From: Paenibacillus eucommiae
Lineage (GTDB): Bacteria; Bacillota; Bacilli; Paenibacillales; NBRC-103111
DNA: 64,000 nucleotides
Assembly: GCF_017874215.1 (NCBI RefSeq)
Contig: NZ_JAGGLB010000011.1
Span: 62,001 to 126,000, forward strand
Direction: 5' to 3'
The stretch's first letter is position 1, and every line of letters starts with the position of its first letter. The notes below the pieces were generated by a model that was not told where the DNA came from, did no database searches, and was given only the letters and a program-made list of their open reading frames with translations. A program made the translations under genes and the position numbers. This document shows, piece after piece, positions 52,086 to 61,415 of the stretch.

Positions 52086-52592
52086 TCACTCTCTGTTGCA
52101 ATCAGCATATTCTAATAAACTTTTTGGGGTCGCCGTATAGAAATCCAGCAGACCGCAAGGGTGCTCTGTTGTGCTCTCCAAAGCCGCGAACTTGGCAAAC
52201 AGCTTCCTGTTGTCAGAGGAAGGCGCAGCATAGAAGACAACCTCCCTGAACGCATTCGGCGAATCGAGTATTTGCCTGGCAAGCTTATGCATAGCTGCAA
52301 GCAGTATTCTTCCTCTAAGCGGCCGCTCCTTGATGTATAGGAGATGAACCTCAATTCTCGTCTGGTCCTCGTAATCATCCTCACCGGCTCCAATTGTGTA
52401 CGCTAACACTCCTATAATCTGGCCGCTGCTGTCAATGCCTATTATGAATCCGTTATCCTCAATTGAACAGGCGAGAGATGACATTACAGTGCTCCAATTA
52501 TACGGAACCCCAAGATGCTCCCCATGTTGACATAGGAACCTTACTCCTAATTCCCTTGCTGCTTCGTTATCAGCCGGCAACCACTGGATCAC
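52086..52592 (-). CDS. GNAT-like N-acetyltransferase 2
   Basis: 168 residues. GFIIGIDSSGQIIGVLAYTIG is a typical GNAT strand pair (beta 2-3), EVHLLYIKERPLRGRILLAAMHKLARQIL matches the acetyl-CoA-binding strand-loop-helix, and EVVFYAAPSSDNRKLFAKFAALE the later strand and helix. The pyrophosphate loop (KERPLRGR) is weakly conserved. Its start overlaps the end of the ABC exporter gene by 23 nt, so the two are translationally coupled. Its substrate is unknown; the coupling suggests a job connected with what the exporter carries. Confidence 0.65.
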   Translation of the reverse strand: MIQWLPADNEAARELGVRFLCQHGEHLGVPYNWSTVMSSLACSIEDNGFIIGIDSSGQIIGVLAYTIGAGEDDYEDQTRIEVHLLYIKERPLRGRILLAAMHKLARQILDSPNAFREVVFYAAPSSDNRKLFAKFAALESTTEHPCGLLDFYTATPKSLLEYADCNRE

Positions 52593-54747
52593 GGGTATCC
52601 CTCCTTTGATTTCGTGTCTGCAGCGAAGCTTCGAGCGCTTCGCGGACCGACGGATATTGGTCCAACAAGGGATTAAAGTCGTCGCGGGACAGCGCCAGGC
52701 ATATACAAGGCGATTGGGTTACGATGCTGGCCGTTCGCGGAATGTTATGCAGCAGAGCAATCTCTCCGAAATGCTCCCCGTCCTCCAATACAGCCAGCTT
52801 CTTACGTTCCCCTGTTTCCGTCACCCGGACGACCTCTACCTTCCCCCGTACGATAATGTAAAACTTGTCTCCCTCTTTCCCCTGCTCCACCACATGAGTG
52901 CCTGTCCCGAATTTTTCCGTGACAAATAACCGGGAGATTTCCTGCAGAGCAGCCACTTCCAGCCCCTGAAAAAAAGAAAACTGGCTCAATCGGTTCGATT
53001 CCACATGAACGCTTCCGCCGCCTTTGGACAGAACAAAGCCCTGCTGCTTATCCCACATCCGGCGATACACGCCATTAAGCGTAATCAGTTCCTCATGCGT
53101 ACCCAATTCAGCCACCTTCCCCTGATCAAGAACGACAATCCTGTCGGACATAGCCGCGTATGTCAACCGATGCGTCACGGAGACGATCGTCCGGCTGGCC
53201 GCCAATGACAAGATGGTCTCGTTCACTGACCGCTCCGTCTCGGGATCCAGTGCCGATGTGGCTTCATCCAGAAACAGGATTCTGGGCATTCGAATGAGCG
53301 CTCTGGCCAGCGCAATTCGCTGCCGCTGTCCTCCGGACAGATTTCCCCCCTGATTGTGAATTATGGTATCGTATCCATCATAGAAGCTTTGAATGGTCTC
53401 ATGAATGCCGGCCGCACGCGCTGCTTCCTCGAGCACACGCTCATCCGCGTCGGGCCTGCCTATACAAATATTTTCCCGGATTGATGCATGGAACAAGACC
53501 GAATCCTGAAAAACAACACCTACCTGCTTGAGCAGCGAAGCGTATACCGAATCCCGAATATCCTCATCATCATACCTCACCAAGCCGCTATCAGGATCTT
53601 CGAAACGCAGCAGTAATTGGAGCACTGTACTCTTGCCTGATCCGCTGGCTCCAACAATAGATGTAAAACCCGTTGCTGGAATGACAAGATCAAGATCCTG
53701 CAGCACTTGCTCGCCAGGAACGTAAGCGAAAGAAACCTTGCTCAGCGCAATCTCCCTCCGGACGGGCGGCAGCTCGCGGATGCCATATTCGACTACGTCA
53801 GGCTGCCAGTCGAGCACCTCCTGCAGACGGCCAAAACTCGTCCTCGCCGAAAGGATATAAGGCAGCAGAGCTGATATACCGAACAGTGACTGTCCAACAG
53901 TAATAAAAATCGAATTATAAGCAATAAAGCTGCCGATGGAAAGACTTCCGCCAAAGGTGAGATAACTGCCATATGCAAGAATTACCGCCGATAACACCGA
54001 AATGGCAAGCATAGGCAGGCGATTCAAATTGGCATTCACGAAGCTCCTCCTAACGCCAATTGACAGCATACTGCGCAAAGTTCCCTCTATTCGTGACAGC
54101 ATCGTCGCTCTTAGATCGAAGCCTCTTATCACCCTATAACCCTTAATATTCTCGTCAATTGCCCCTGTAAAATGCTCCAAATGCTTATAATAAGTCTCGT
54201 TCAGCTTCAATGAGCCGGATTTGAGCAGACGGTAAGGCAGAAAAAGCAAAGCGGAGCCACCAATGGCAAGCAGCGTAAGCTTCCACTCCATAACAAACAA
54301 AATAACGAGGCCGGCAACTACGCTCAGCCCTGACACCAGCCCCGACGAAAGTGTCAGCAGGGCAGCTGTCTGAATGTTGGGAATGTCCTCCGTGTACCTG
54401 GCAAGAAGATCGCCAATGCGGAACCGTTCATAGAAGCGATGCGACTGCATTTGGGCATGCTTGAACAGCTTCATCTGGTAATCGAACAGCAATTTGCTGC
54501 CAAGCTTCGCTTTCGCATAATCACTTGTAATACCCGCAATCAGATTCATAAGCCCAAGCGAGATCAGCGTAATCACAATCACAGCAAGAACCTCTCGGTC
54601 TTGGGGGATTAAAGCTTTATCGATCAAATATTTGTAGCTGAGTGCGGACAGATAATGGAATACAAGCTCGAACAACGCTCCGACTAAAATCAGCGCAAAT
54701 AATATCGGAGACGAACGGATATAAGCGGATATCGTCTTGAACAGCAT
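52570..54747 (-). CDS. ABC exporter with C-terminal cyclic-nucleotide-binding-type domain
   Basis: A 725-residue half-transporter. Six membrane helices (residues about 15-310) precede an ATPase domain with Walker A VGASGSGKST (about 367-376), signature LSGGQRQR (about 470) and Walker B RILFLDEATSALD (about 489). Residues about 590-705 form a cNMP-binding-like beta roll (FFQGLEVAALQEIS, DKFYIIVRGKVEVV, HFGEIALLHNIPRTASI). The PRTASI stretch resembles the phosphate-binding cassette, so cyclic-nucleotide binding is possible. No C39 peptidase domain is present. Such exporters move lipids, drugs or peptides as dimers. It is translationally coupled to the GNAT-like gene at 52086. Confidence 0.9.
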   Translation of the reverse strand: MLFKTISAYIRSSPILFALILVGALFELVFHYLSALSYKYLIDKALIPQDREVLAVIVITLISLGLMNLIAGITSDYAKAKLGSKLLFDYQMKLFKHAQMQSHRFYERFRIGDLLARYTEDIPNIQTAALLTLSSGLVSGLSVVAGLVILFVMEWKLTLLAIGGSALLFLPYRLLKSGSLKLNETYYKHLEHFTGAIDENIKGYRVIRGFDLRATMLSRIEGTLRSMLSIGVRRSFVNANLNRLPMLAISVLSAVILAYGSYLTFGGSLSIGSFIAYNSIFITVGQSLFGISALLPYILSARTSFGRLQEVLDWQPDVVEYGIRELPPVRREIALSKVSFAYVPGEQVLQDLDLVIPATGFTSIVGASGSGKSTVLQLLLRFEDPDSGLVRYDDEDIRDSVYASLLKQVGVVFQDSVLFHASIRENICIGRPDADERVLEEAARAAGIHETIQSFYDGYDTIIHNQGGNLSGGQRQRIALARALIRMPRILFLDEATSALDPETERSVNETILSLAASRTIVSVTHRLTYAAMSDRIVVLDQGKVAELGTHEELITLNGVYRRMWDKQQGFVLSKGGGSVHVESNRLSQFSFFQGLEVAALQEISRLFVTEKFGTGTHVVEQGKEGDKFYIIVRGKVEVVRVTETGERKKLAVLEDGEHFGEIALLHNIPRTASIVTQSPCICLALSRDDFNPLLDQYPSVREALEASLQTRNQRRDTRDPVVAG

Positions 54748-54898
54748 GAACCCAATCCATCTCCTTCGTTACTTGTGCCACAGAGCACAGCTATGATTAC
54801 CTCCTAATTTTACTAGAGTGTTATGCTTCCAAACTGAAAAGAAAGCGCTTCATGTCAGGTATTGTCGAAAATCATAAGGAACAACTAAAAAAATACGC

Positions 54899-54932
54899 AA
54901 AAAAAACAGCTCATCCTGCAGCAGGAAAGCGG
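54899..54932 (-). terminator. Terminator of the two-component operon
   Basis: Read on the minus strand, GCTTTCCTG-CTG-CAGGATGAGC makes a hairpin with one bulge, followed by eight consecutive T. It lies 22 nt after the stop of the response-regulator gene. Confidence 0.75.
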
Positions 54933-54953
54933 TTCCCCAATTACCCAAACCGT

Positions 54954-56090
54954 TCAGAACATCGAAGACGGACTAGCAGAGATACGAGAGAAATCCAAAT
55001 CCTGCTCAGACGTTCCTCCTGATTGATCAGTTAGTTCCAGCGCGAGCTTATGATATGCCAAAGCATCCGCTTCTCTTTTCATAAGCAGCAAAAGCGCAAT
55101 CATCTTTGCGTGAAGCCGCACATCAAGCGGGAGCAGTTGAGCCCATTTCTGCATTGGACTCAAAGCAATTTCATAGCGCTGCTGCCTGACATAGATATCC
55201 ACCATGGCTTCCAGCAGCTCGGTATAGCTTAGTTCAAGCTCGGCCTGGCGGGGTGCCGCCCATCCATATCCGCTCCCAGCTAAATAACCACTTCCGTATA
55301 GCTGAATGGCCTGTATAATATGCGTCAGGGATGCATGCTGCTTATATAGCTGATATTCTTTTTCGTATGCTAGGACATCATCAATAGCAATGGACCAGCG
55401 CAAAAAATAGCTGCCGCCAGCCGTCTTCGTCTGCCCCACAGTGTCTTGCAAACCGCAAGCTTCAAGATCCTTCCGAAGCTGATACACCGTCGAGTGCAGT
55501 GTGACCTGTGACCGCTCCACATCACGTCCCTGCCAGATTTCATCCAAGATCTGAGACTTACTAACAGGATTTCCCCGATAATGATGCAAATAGGCAAGCA
55601 GCTCCCTTCCCTTTGAATTGCGGAAGTGTACAGACTCGCCATTATCCTTCATTACTGCGAAAGGGCCAAAGCTGCGGACTGAGATGCCTCGCTTGATGTT
55701 CCCTTCTTCGGCCTGATGACGGCCGCTCCTCTTAACGAAGCGGCTCAGCGTCCTGGCCAGATCGTCCTTCGTAATCGGCTTCAGCAAATAGTCCAGCGCC
55801 TCCACATCAAAAGCATCGCGGGCATATTCCTCATAAGCCGTAAGGAAAGCTATATGGATTTCCGGTCGAAAAGCGCGCAGTCGACGTGCCAGCTCCAGTC
55901 CATGAAGACCAGGCATCTCCATATCAAGCAGCACCAAATCGATCGGTTCCGACGCCATTAGCGCATGCTCCAGAAAAGCATTAGCCCGATCGAACAAGCC
56001 GCAAACCTGCACTTCATCGCATGCTTGCAGCAGTTGTCCTATTCGTTTGAGAGCGGGCTGCTCATCATCCACCGCTATCACCCGGATCAT
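54954..56090 (-). CDS. Response regulator with winged-helix and BTAD domains
   Basis: A 378-residue protein. The receiver domain (residues 1-125) has the acidic pair DDE at 8-10, phospho-acceptor Asp56 in LVLLDMEMPG and Lys in LLKPI. A winged-helix DNA-binding domain (about 135-215) includes NSKGRELLAYLHHYRGNPVS and TLHSTVYQLRKDLEACG. A bacterial transcriptional activator (BTAD) helical domain runs from about 230 to 355. This receiver-plus-SARP-like layout occurs in Bacillales beside 7TM sensor kinases. Its start overlaps the stop of the kinase gene by 4 nt (ATGA), so the pair is translationally coupled. Target genes are unknown; the adjacent carbohydrate uptake genes are candidates. Confidence 0.9.
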   Translation of the reverse strand: MIRVIAVDDEQPALKRIGQLLQACDEVQVCGLFDRANAFLEHALMASEPIDLVLLDMEMPGLHGLELARRLRAFRPEIHIAFLTAYEEYARDAFDVEALDYLLKPITKDDLARTLSRFVKRSGRHQAEEGNIKRGISVRSFGPFAVMKDNGESVHFRNSKGRELLAYLHHYRGNPVSKSQILDEIWQGRDVERSQVTLHSTVYQLRKDLEACGLQDTVGQTKTAGGSYFLRWSIAIDDVLAYEKEYQLYKQHASLTHIIQAIQLYGSGYLAGSGYGWAAPRQAELELSYTELLEAMVDIYVRQQRYEIALSPMQKWAQLLPLDVRLHAKMIALLLLMKREADALAYHKLALELTDQSGGTSEQDLDFSRISASPSSMF

Positions 56091-59000
56091 ATGTGCCCCT
56101 CCATTTCATTATCGGCTAGCGGAACACGCAGTGTGACCTTGGTGCCGCTTCCGGTTTCACTCTCGATCTCAAGCCCGCTGCCATAGAGGCGAAGCATTCG
56201 CTGATGAATATTCCTCAGTCCGACGCCGCCTTCCCCCTCAGCTTCCTTCGAGAGATTCTCCAATGCTTCTGCGGACATTCCCGCTCCATCATCTTCGACG
56301 GAAATAACAGCCATATTGTCTACGACGCGGATCGCCACTGTCACTGTACCACCTTCTTCATCTTTCATTACACCGTGTCTCACCGCATTTTCCACCAGCG
56401 GCTGTAGCGTCAGCGGCGGGAGCAGGCAATCTGCGGTTTCCTCTACCTCATAGCAAACATGCAATCTACTGCCGAATCGTGCGCGTTCGATCTGGAGATA
56501 GGCCTCCGTCAGCTCCAGCTCTTTTCGCAGTGGAACCAGCCTTTCCTTGCTTTTAAAATCAAAGCTGCCCCGCAAGTACTTGCTTAGATGCAGCAGCAGA
56601 TCGTGAGCCATTTGCGGCTCCTCCAGTGACAGCGAAATAATCGTATTCAGCGCATTATAGAGAAAATGGGGCTTGATCTGCGCCTGGAGAAACGCCATCT
56701 CCGAACGGACTGCGTCCTCCGCTGAGCGTTTCATCTCCAGCAGCGTACGCGCTCTCGCACACAGCTCATGAGGATGAAACGGCTTTGTCAGGAAATCACT
56801 CGCTCCCACTTCAAAGCCGTACATCATATCTTCCGGCTCGTTCCTCACCGTTGTCAACAGTATAGGAAGCTCAGAGAGTGTAAAGCTTCGGCGAATGCGC
56901 TGGCAAGTCTCATAACCCGACATCCCAGGCATCATAACATCCAGGATGACCAGCCCAATCCGGCGTTCACCACTATCAAGCATGGCCAGCGCCTGCTCGC
57001 CTCCAGACGCAGTAAGCACCTCGTAAGGCTCGTCCGCCAATGCAGCCATGATTACCCGCAGATTGACAGGATCATCGTCGACGGCCAGAATCGCTTGCTT
57101 TCGCTTGTTATCTTTATAAGGGACTTGCGCTGCTGCGGCCAACTCAGGCCATCCCGCCGGGAGGCGGGCAGCAGCTGCTCCATCAGCTTTCCCGTAAACT
57201 TCCGGCCGGGATTGTGCCTCTCCGTTAACACTCATTTCCCCTTCATAGACTGGAACCGTAAACGAAAAGACAGACCCCTTGCCAACCTCCGAAACGACTG
57301 CAATCTGTCCCCCATGCAGCTCTACCAATCGTCTGGCGATGCCGAGTCCAAGTCCCGTCCCTCCATATTCTCTGGCTACCGACGTACCCGCTTGCTCAAA
57401 AGATTGAAAAATCAGTTCCAGCTTATCTTCCGGAATTCCGATACCGGTATCGGTAACAGCAATATGCAGCATACTCCCGGCAAGCCAGACCGATACCTTG
57501 ACCTGACCTTCCTTAGTAAATTTTATCGCATTGCCGATAAGATTGTACAAAATCTGAAGCAGTCGGCTCTCATCAGCCAGGGCATAAGGAAGGGTCTCTT
57601 GGGACTCCTGGACTTCTTCGGAAACCGACAACTCCGGCCATTCCAGCAAAAGCAACACTGGCTTATCCCCGATATAGTGGCGAAGCACCTCTTGCTGCGC
57701 CGACACCAGCGCACGGATATTGACGGGCTTTAGCTGCAGTTGAATACCTCTATTCTTCAGCCGGGACAAGTCAAGAATATCATTGATCAAATTGGACATG
57801 CGGCGAGACACCGCAGTGACGACCTCCAGCTGCTCCCGTTGAATTTCATTCAGCGGACCCGCCTTTCCTTCGGACAAAGCCAAGGTAAGATTCAAGATGC
57901 CGTGCAGCGGCGTTTTCAGCTCATGTGAGGTGTTAGCGAGAAATTCGTCTTTCATTCGGTTGATGACTATCAACTCCTCCGACATCGTTCCAATAGTGCG
58001 ATAAGCATTGGTGAATCGCCTGGCGAGCTCCATCGCCTCAATAAAGACAAGCATAATAAAACCGTAGGGTACAAGCTGCATATCGATCCAAATGATCTGA
58101 CCATCACTGTATAGGATATCGTGAATGGCGGTAGTGGCGAATATGAGCCACCCTGACAACTGGAGCAATGCACCACTTCGTCCTCGCCACATGGATAATA
58201 AGAAACCATAGATGATGTAAGCAAAACTGAACATCGATACAAGCTTGAAATAATCGATCAAACTGGTATACAATTCGGTAGGAAGAAGTAAGACGCTTCC
58301 CATAAAGCCGCATCCGGTCCAGACAAGCAGCTTGATAACAAAGCTGTTAAATTCCTTCGGATACAATTGCCGCACAAACAGCAGTCCCATCGTAACCCCG
58401 CCATAATAAGTGAGATACTCCAGCAGGATCATGAAACGGATATCTGTATTTGGAAAAACATGAACCAGGTACATACCACCCACAACCCATAATCGGATTG
58501 CCCCCAGTAGACAGCAAATACCGAAATACAAAGTCGATCGTTCCTCATGACGCAGCAAATAGACCGCTATTTGATACAAACCGATCAACGCGCAGCCACC
58601 GAACACAGCCATATCGATAATCCAATTGCGCTCCTTCAAATCCAGCATATTCTGCTCAGTACCCAACGTTAGACTATACCAAATGCCGCCTTGTGGATAA
58701 AGATTATTGGCGATTTGTATGAGCAAATCGAACTCTCCTACCGGAGGATTGAAAATAACAGTTTTCGGCAAATAGACAGGGTGCATCGCTTCCCCTTCCA
58801 CTGCGAGTGTCCCCGTCTCTGCGATGATTTGTCCGTCTACAATAACCTTATAAGCTGGCGCAATAGCAGGAATTTGCAGACCAAGCGGACCGGTATCTCC
58901 CTGCGTCAGTACCTTTAGATGATAGGTTGCATAGCCGTGCCCTGGCATTCCGTAATGCTTCCACTCTCCAGGCACCTTCGCGAATGAGTCTGGATTTTCA

Positions 59001-59242
59001 GGATTCCTGCCACGTACATCCGTAGTCGTAAGCAGCCGCTCCCGATGAAAGGCCCATGTTCCATTAAGCCGAACTACTCCATCATGGCCCAAGTTCCAAT
59101 CTCGCAAGTCCAACATACCATCCTTCACTCTGGGCCCAGTCTTGTCAGCCGATAATCCGACGACGGGCATAGACAAGACGGCAATCAAAACAAGCAGAAT
59201 AGCAAAAAGCACCACGAACCTAATTCGCCGACTTTGAACCAT
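56087..59242 (-). CDS. Hybrid sensor histidine kinase with two kinase cores
   Basis: 1051 residues from ATG 59242 (GGGGAGAGGGGGG just before it; an upstream frame adds 35 unlikely residues). After a first membrane helix, residues about 45-200 form a 7TMR-DISM-type extracellular beta domain, often carbohydrate-binding, and about 215-400 seven membrane helices. A HisKA domain (NTSHELKTPLHG, His near 440) and a HATPase (GGTGLGLGIARRLVELHGG) follow. Next come a receiver (Asp near 767 in LVILDVMMPGMSG) and a second, LytS-type core (AQIKPHFLYNALN, His near 857) with its own ATPase (VGLRNIHQRM). Signals could pass through either core to the partner regulator at 54954. Confidence 0.9.
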   Translation of the reverse strand: MVQSRRIRFVVLFAILLVLIAVLSMPVVGLSADKTGPRVKDGMLDLRDWNLGHDGVVRLNGTWAFHRERLLTTTDVRGRNPENPDSFAKVPGEWKHYGMPGHGYATYHLKVLTQGDTGPLGLQIPAIAPAYKVIVDGQIIAETGTLAVEGEAMHPVYLPKTVIFNPPVGEFDLLIQIANNLYPQGGIWYSLTLGTEQNMLDLKERNWIIDMAVFGGCALIGLYQIAVYLLRHEERSTLYFGICCLLGAIRLWVVGGMYLVHVFPNTDIRFMILLEYLTYYGGVTMGLLFVRQLYPKEFNSFVIKLLVWTGCGFMGSVLLLPTELYTSLIDYFKLVSMFSFAYIIYGFLLSMWRGRSGALLQLSGWLIFATTAIHDILYSDGQIIWIDMQLVPYGFIMLVFIEAMELARRFTNAYRTIGTMSEELIVINRMKDEFLANTSHELKTPLHGILNLTLALSEGKAGPLNEIQREQLEVVTAVSRRMSNLINDILDLSRLKNRGIQLQLKPVNIRALVSAQQEVLRHYIGDKPVLLLLEWPELSVSEEVQESQETLPYALADESRLLQILYNLIGNAIKFTKEGQVKVSVWLAGSMLHIAVTDTGIGIPEDKLELIFQSFEQAGTSVAREYGGTGLGLGIARRLVELHGGQIAVVSEVGKGSVFSFTVPVYEGEMSVNGEAQSRPEVYGKADGAAAARLPAGWPELAAAAQVPYKDNKRKQAILAVDDDPVNLRVIMAALADEPYEVLTASGGEQALAMLDSGERRIGLVILDVMMPGMSGYETCQRIRRSFTLSELPILLTTVRNEPEDMMYGFEVGASDFLTKPFHPHELCARARTLLEMKRSAEDAVRSEMAFLQAQIKPHFLYNALNTIISLSLEEPQMAHDLLLHLSKYLRGSFDFKSKERLVPLRKELELTEAYLQIERARFGSRLHVCYEVEETADCLLPPLTLQPLVENAVRHGVMKDEEGGTVTVAIRVVDNMAVISVEDDGAGMSAEALENLSKEAEGEGGVGLRNIHQRMLRLYGSGLEIESETGSGTKVTLRVPLADNEMEGHI

Positions 59243-59335
59243 GCCCCCCTCTCCCCTCGGTATCCACATAATATTTGAAATAAATATTCGACATCCTTCT
59301 GTATTCACCTGCAAATTGAATCTCCTCAATTGTAA

Positions 59336-59380
59336 AATAAACCCCACAACCAGCTAACTACGCAGGGTTCGGGGTTTATT
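59336..59380 (-). terminator. Terminator between the uptake/esterase operon and the kinase gene
   Basis: AATAAACCCC and GGGGTTTATT form a 10-bp perfect inverted repeat with partial extension inwards. Read on the minus strand, T-rich sequence follows (TTTATTTTAC). It separates the esterase gene stop from the kinase gene start. Confidence 0.65.
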
Positions 59381-59443
59381 AGCTGCCATGAACTGGGACT
59401 CGCAGAAATAATTCCATGATAATTATTGGGCAGTCTTTAACTG

Positions 59444-61354
59444 CTACAGATTGACATACCTTAACAACCCAGGAATAAGGTAACTATATATATCGTAATC
59501 ATTGTAGTATTTGGATTTCACAAGCTCCCTCATACTCTCTCCGCACTCTCCACATTCCATCAGGCGAACACGATCGTCAACTAGATTGGCAAGGCGCGCA
59601 TAGAAATTCATACGGCCAACCGCATAGGCACTGATCGTTCCAGATGCATAGCCAAGCTGTTCCAACAATTCAAAAGCTCTAAGCAAGTCGTATACCCGAA
59701 TAGCAGCCAAACTGTCATTCAACCAGAATAAATCTGCAGTCAGCTTATGCAGCGTACCGAACTGATGAAGAATCGGATAATTATTAATCGGATTGGGAGC
59801 AGCAGCTCCTGTACCCGTTACATCCAGAATGAATACGGCTTCCCCCTGCTTGCATTGACTCTGAATCCATGTAAAATGCTCGGCACTGCGAATAGTCCCG
59901 CCCTCCCATAGAGCTATTGTTACTCTCTTGGCCATTTGGGCTTCACGAATATCTTGAAAAAGAAAGCCATGGTTATACACCCCTTCCTGGCTGCGCCAAA
60001 ACAGGCTCTCCATCCGTAAATTACCGACATGGCCATAAGGTATAATCCGGGGGTTGAGCTCGACCTTCACCCTATCCTGATAGATTTGCTGATGCAGCCA
60101 TTCCAAGCCCGTGTCGCTGAAGAAGCTATCTTTCTCAAACAACTGTTCCAACTCGTTCATATAAGCAGCATTCTCTTCATGAATGCCTCTCACCGAACTG
60201 AGCCCGTTCATCGTCTTGCCTTTTGGTGTACACCACAACGACTGGTGCTCCAATAAAGTTACGGCCATCTGAGAAAAATCAGGAACCCGCTTCAATAAAT
60301 GTTTTGCAAAAAAATCAGCCGCAGCTTTAGCCATCGGCACTGTATACTGATGAGTTGAATCGTCTACGAATAATTGAAGATAACCCCCTGCATGCTCCTT
60401 TTCCCAAAACTTCTTTGCACGCTCATAGGTGCGTATGGTTCCTTCAATTGGAAAAAAATCAGAGGCTGCAGCAAGGATTAAAACGGGTCTGGGCACCATG
60501 GCCAAAAGAATATCCTCATGATCGAGACCATGACTTGAAAACCCGGGCCATATTTGTTCCGCATCCTGAGCTTGACCAGCCAGCATATAAATTTCTCTAT
60601 CCATAATAAAGGTGGCTGGAGCCGCAGCAGCGATTCTTGGGTCAGCCAGCATCAGCATGGCTGTTTGCATACCGCCTCCCGAATTGCCAGTTACACCGAT
60701 CCGTTTCGGATCTACCTCTGCTCGTTCACTCAAGTAATCTAAGGCACGCATGGCATCGTGAAGAAAATACCCTGCCAATGGTTTGCCAAGCAACAGAGAT
60801 TGCACACCTGCATATTCATGATCAGTCGTAGGTCCTTCAATCAATACTTTCTCTAGATCAGCTTCATAGTAATTTTGCCTCTCTCCCTGACCGATGGGAT
60901 CCATCGCAAAGACAAGTAATCCCGCCTGAACCAGATATTGACAGACCGTCTGATATTCATCGGACTGCTTGGCATTATCATCATGACCGCATAGAAATAA
61001 TACCGCAGCGCCAGGTAAAGCCAGTCCATCCGGAATATAGAAATTAGCCGTTACCATATGACCAGGCCTTGATTCGAATATGATATTCTCTATACGATAG
61101 CCAGCTGCTTGCAAAGTATTAGTAACCCGGGCTTCCAAGGGGGAATCTGAGCCGGGAAGCTCCCCCATTCCCTTCAAGAAAGCTGTCCGAATGTACTGTT
61201 GTCTTTCCATTAATTGCTCCTTATCAGCAATCGCTTCTCTAGCCAGTCTACCCTTAGCGAAAGCTGCTTTCGAGCGGTTATACACATGATCTCTCAACTG
61301 ATTGGCGGTATCATAATAATGCATTCGAAATTGGGATAGCTGATCAATTCTCAT
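59444..61354 (-). CDS. Alpha/beta hydrolase, acetyl-xylan-esterase-like
   Basis: 636 residues from ATG 61354 (GAGGAGAT 9 nt before). The central part is an alpha/beta hydrolase: oxyanion-side VLFLCGHDDNAK, nucleophile Ser225 in GVTGNSGGG, acid in AAASDFFP and a histidine in DDSTHQYTVP. It has no signal peptide, so it should act in the cytoplasm. N- and C-terminal extensions of about 100 and 280 residues make it much longer than AXE1-type enzymes. The C-terminal part may be a second, inactive hydrolase-like domain (ITIALWEGG-like strands). It is co-transcribed with a sugar-type uptake system, so deacylation of imported oligosaccharides is a sensible guess. Confidence 0.78.
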   Translation of the reverse strand: MRIDQLSQFRMHYYDTANQLRDHVYNRSKAAFAKGRLAREAIADKEQLMERQQYIRTAFLKGMGELPGSDSPLEARVTNTLQAAGYRIENIIFESRPGHMVTANFYIPDGLALPGAAVLFLCGHDDNAKQSDEYQTVCQYLVQAGLLVFAMDPIGQGERQNYYEADLEKVLIEGPTTDHEYAGVQSLLLGKPLAGYFLHDAMRALDYLSERAEVDPKRIGVTGNSGGGMQTAMLMLADPRIAAAAPATFIMDREIYMLAGQAQDAEQIWPGFSSHGLDHEDILLAMVPRPVLILAAASDFFPIEGTIRTYERAKKFWEKEHAGGYLQLFVDDSTHQYTVPMAKAAADFFAKHLLKRVPDFSQMAVTLLEHQSLWCTPKGKTMNGLSSVRGIHEENAAYMNELEQLFEKDSFFSDTGLEWLHQQIYQDRVKVELNPRIIPYGHVGNLRMESLFWRSQEGVYNHGFLFQDIREAQMAKRVTIALWEGGTIRSAEHFTWIQSQCKQGEAVFILDVTGTGAAAPNPINNYPILHQFGTLHKLTADLFWLNDSLAAIRVYDLLRAFELLEQLGYASGTISAYAVGRMNFYARLANLVDDRVRLMECGECGESMRELVKSKYYNDYDIYSYLIPGLLRYVNL

Positions 61355-61415
61355 GATTCCAAATCTCCTCATTCATAAAGTAAGAGGGGGCATTCACATA
61401 ATGCCCCCAATTGGG

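Noticed and set aside
51923..52108. 61-codon minus-strand frame over the tiny plus-strand unit
   Set aside because: No ribosome site; the plus strand has promoter, ribosome site and terminator in order.
54836..54852. CcpA cre-like box (AAGCGCTT core) upstream of the ABC exporter
   Set aside because: Two mismatches at key consensus positions and no supporting promoter geometry.
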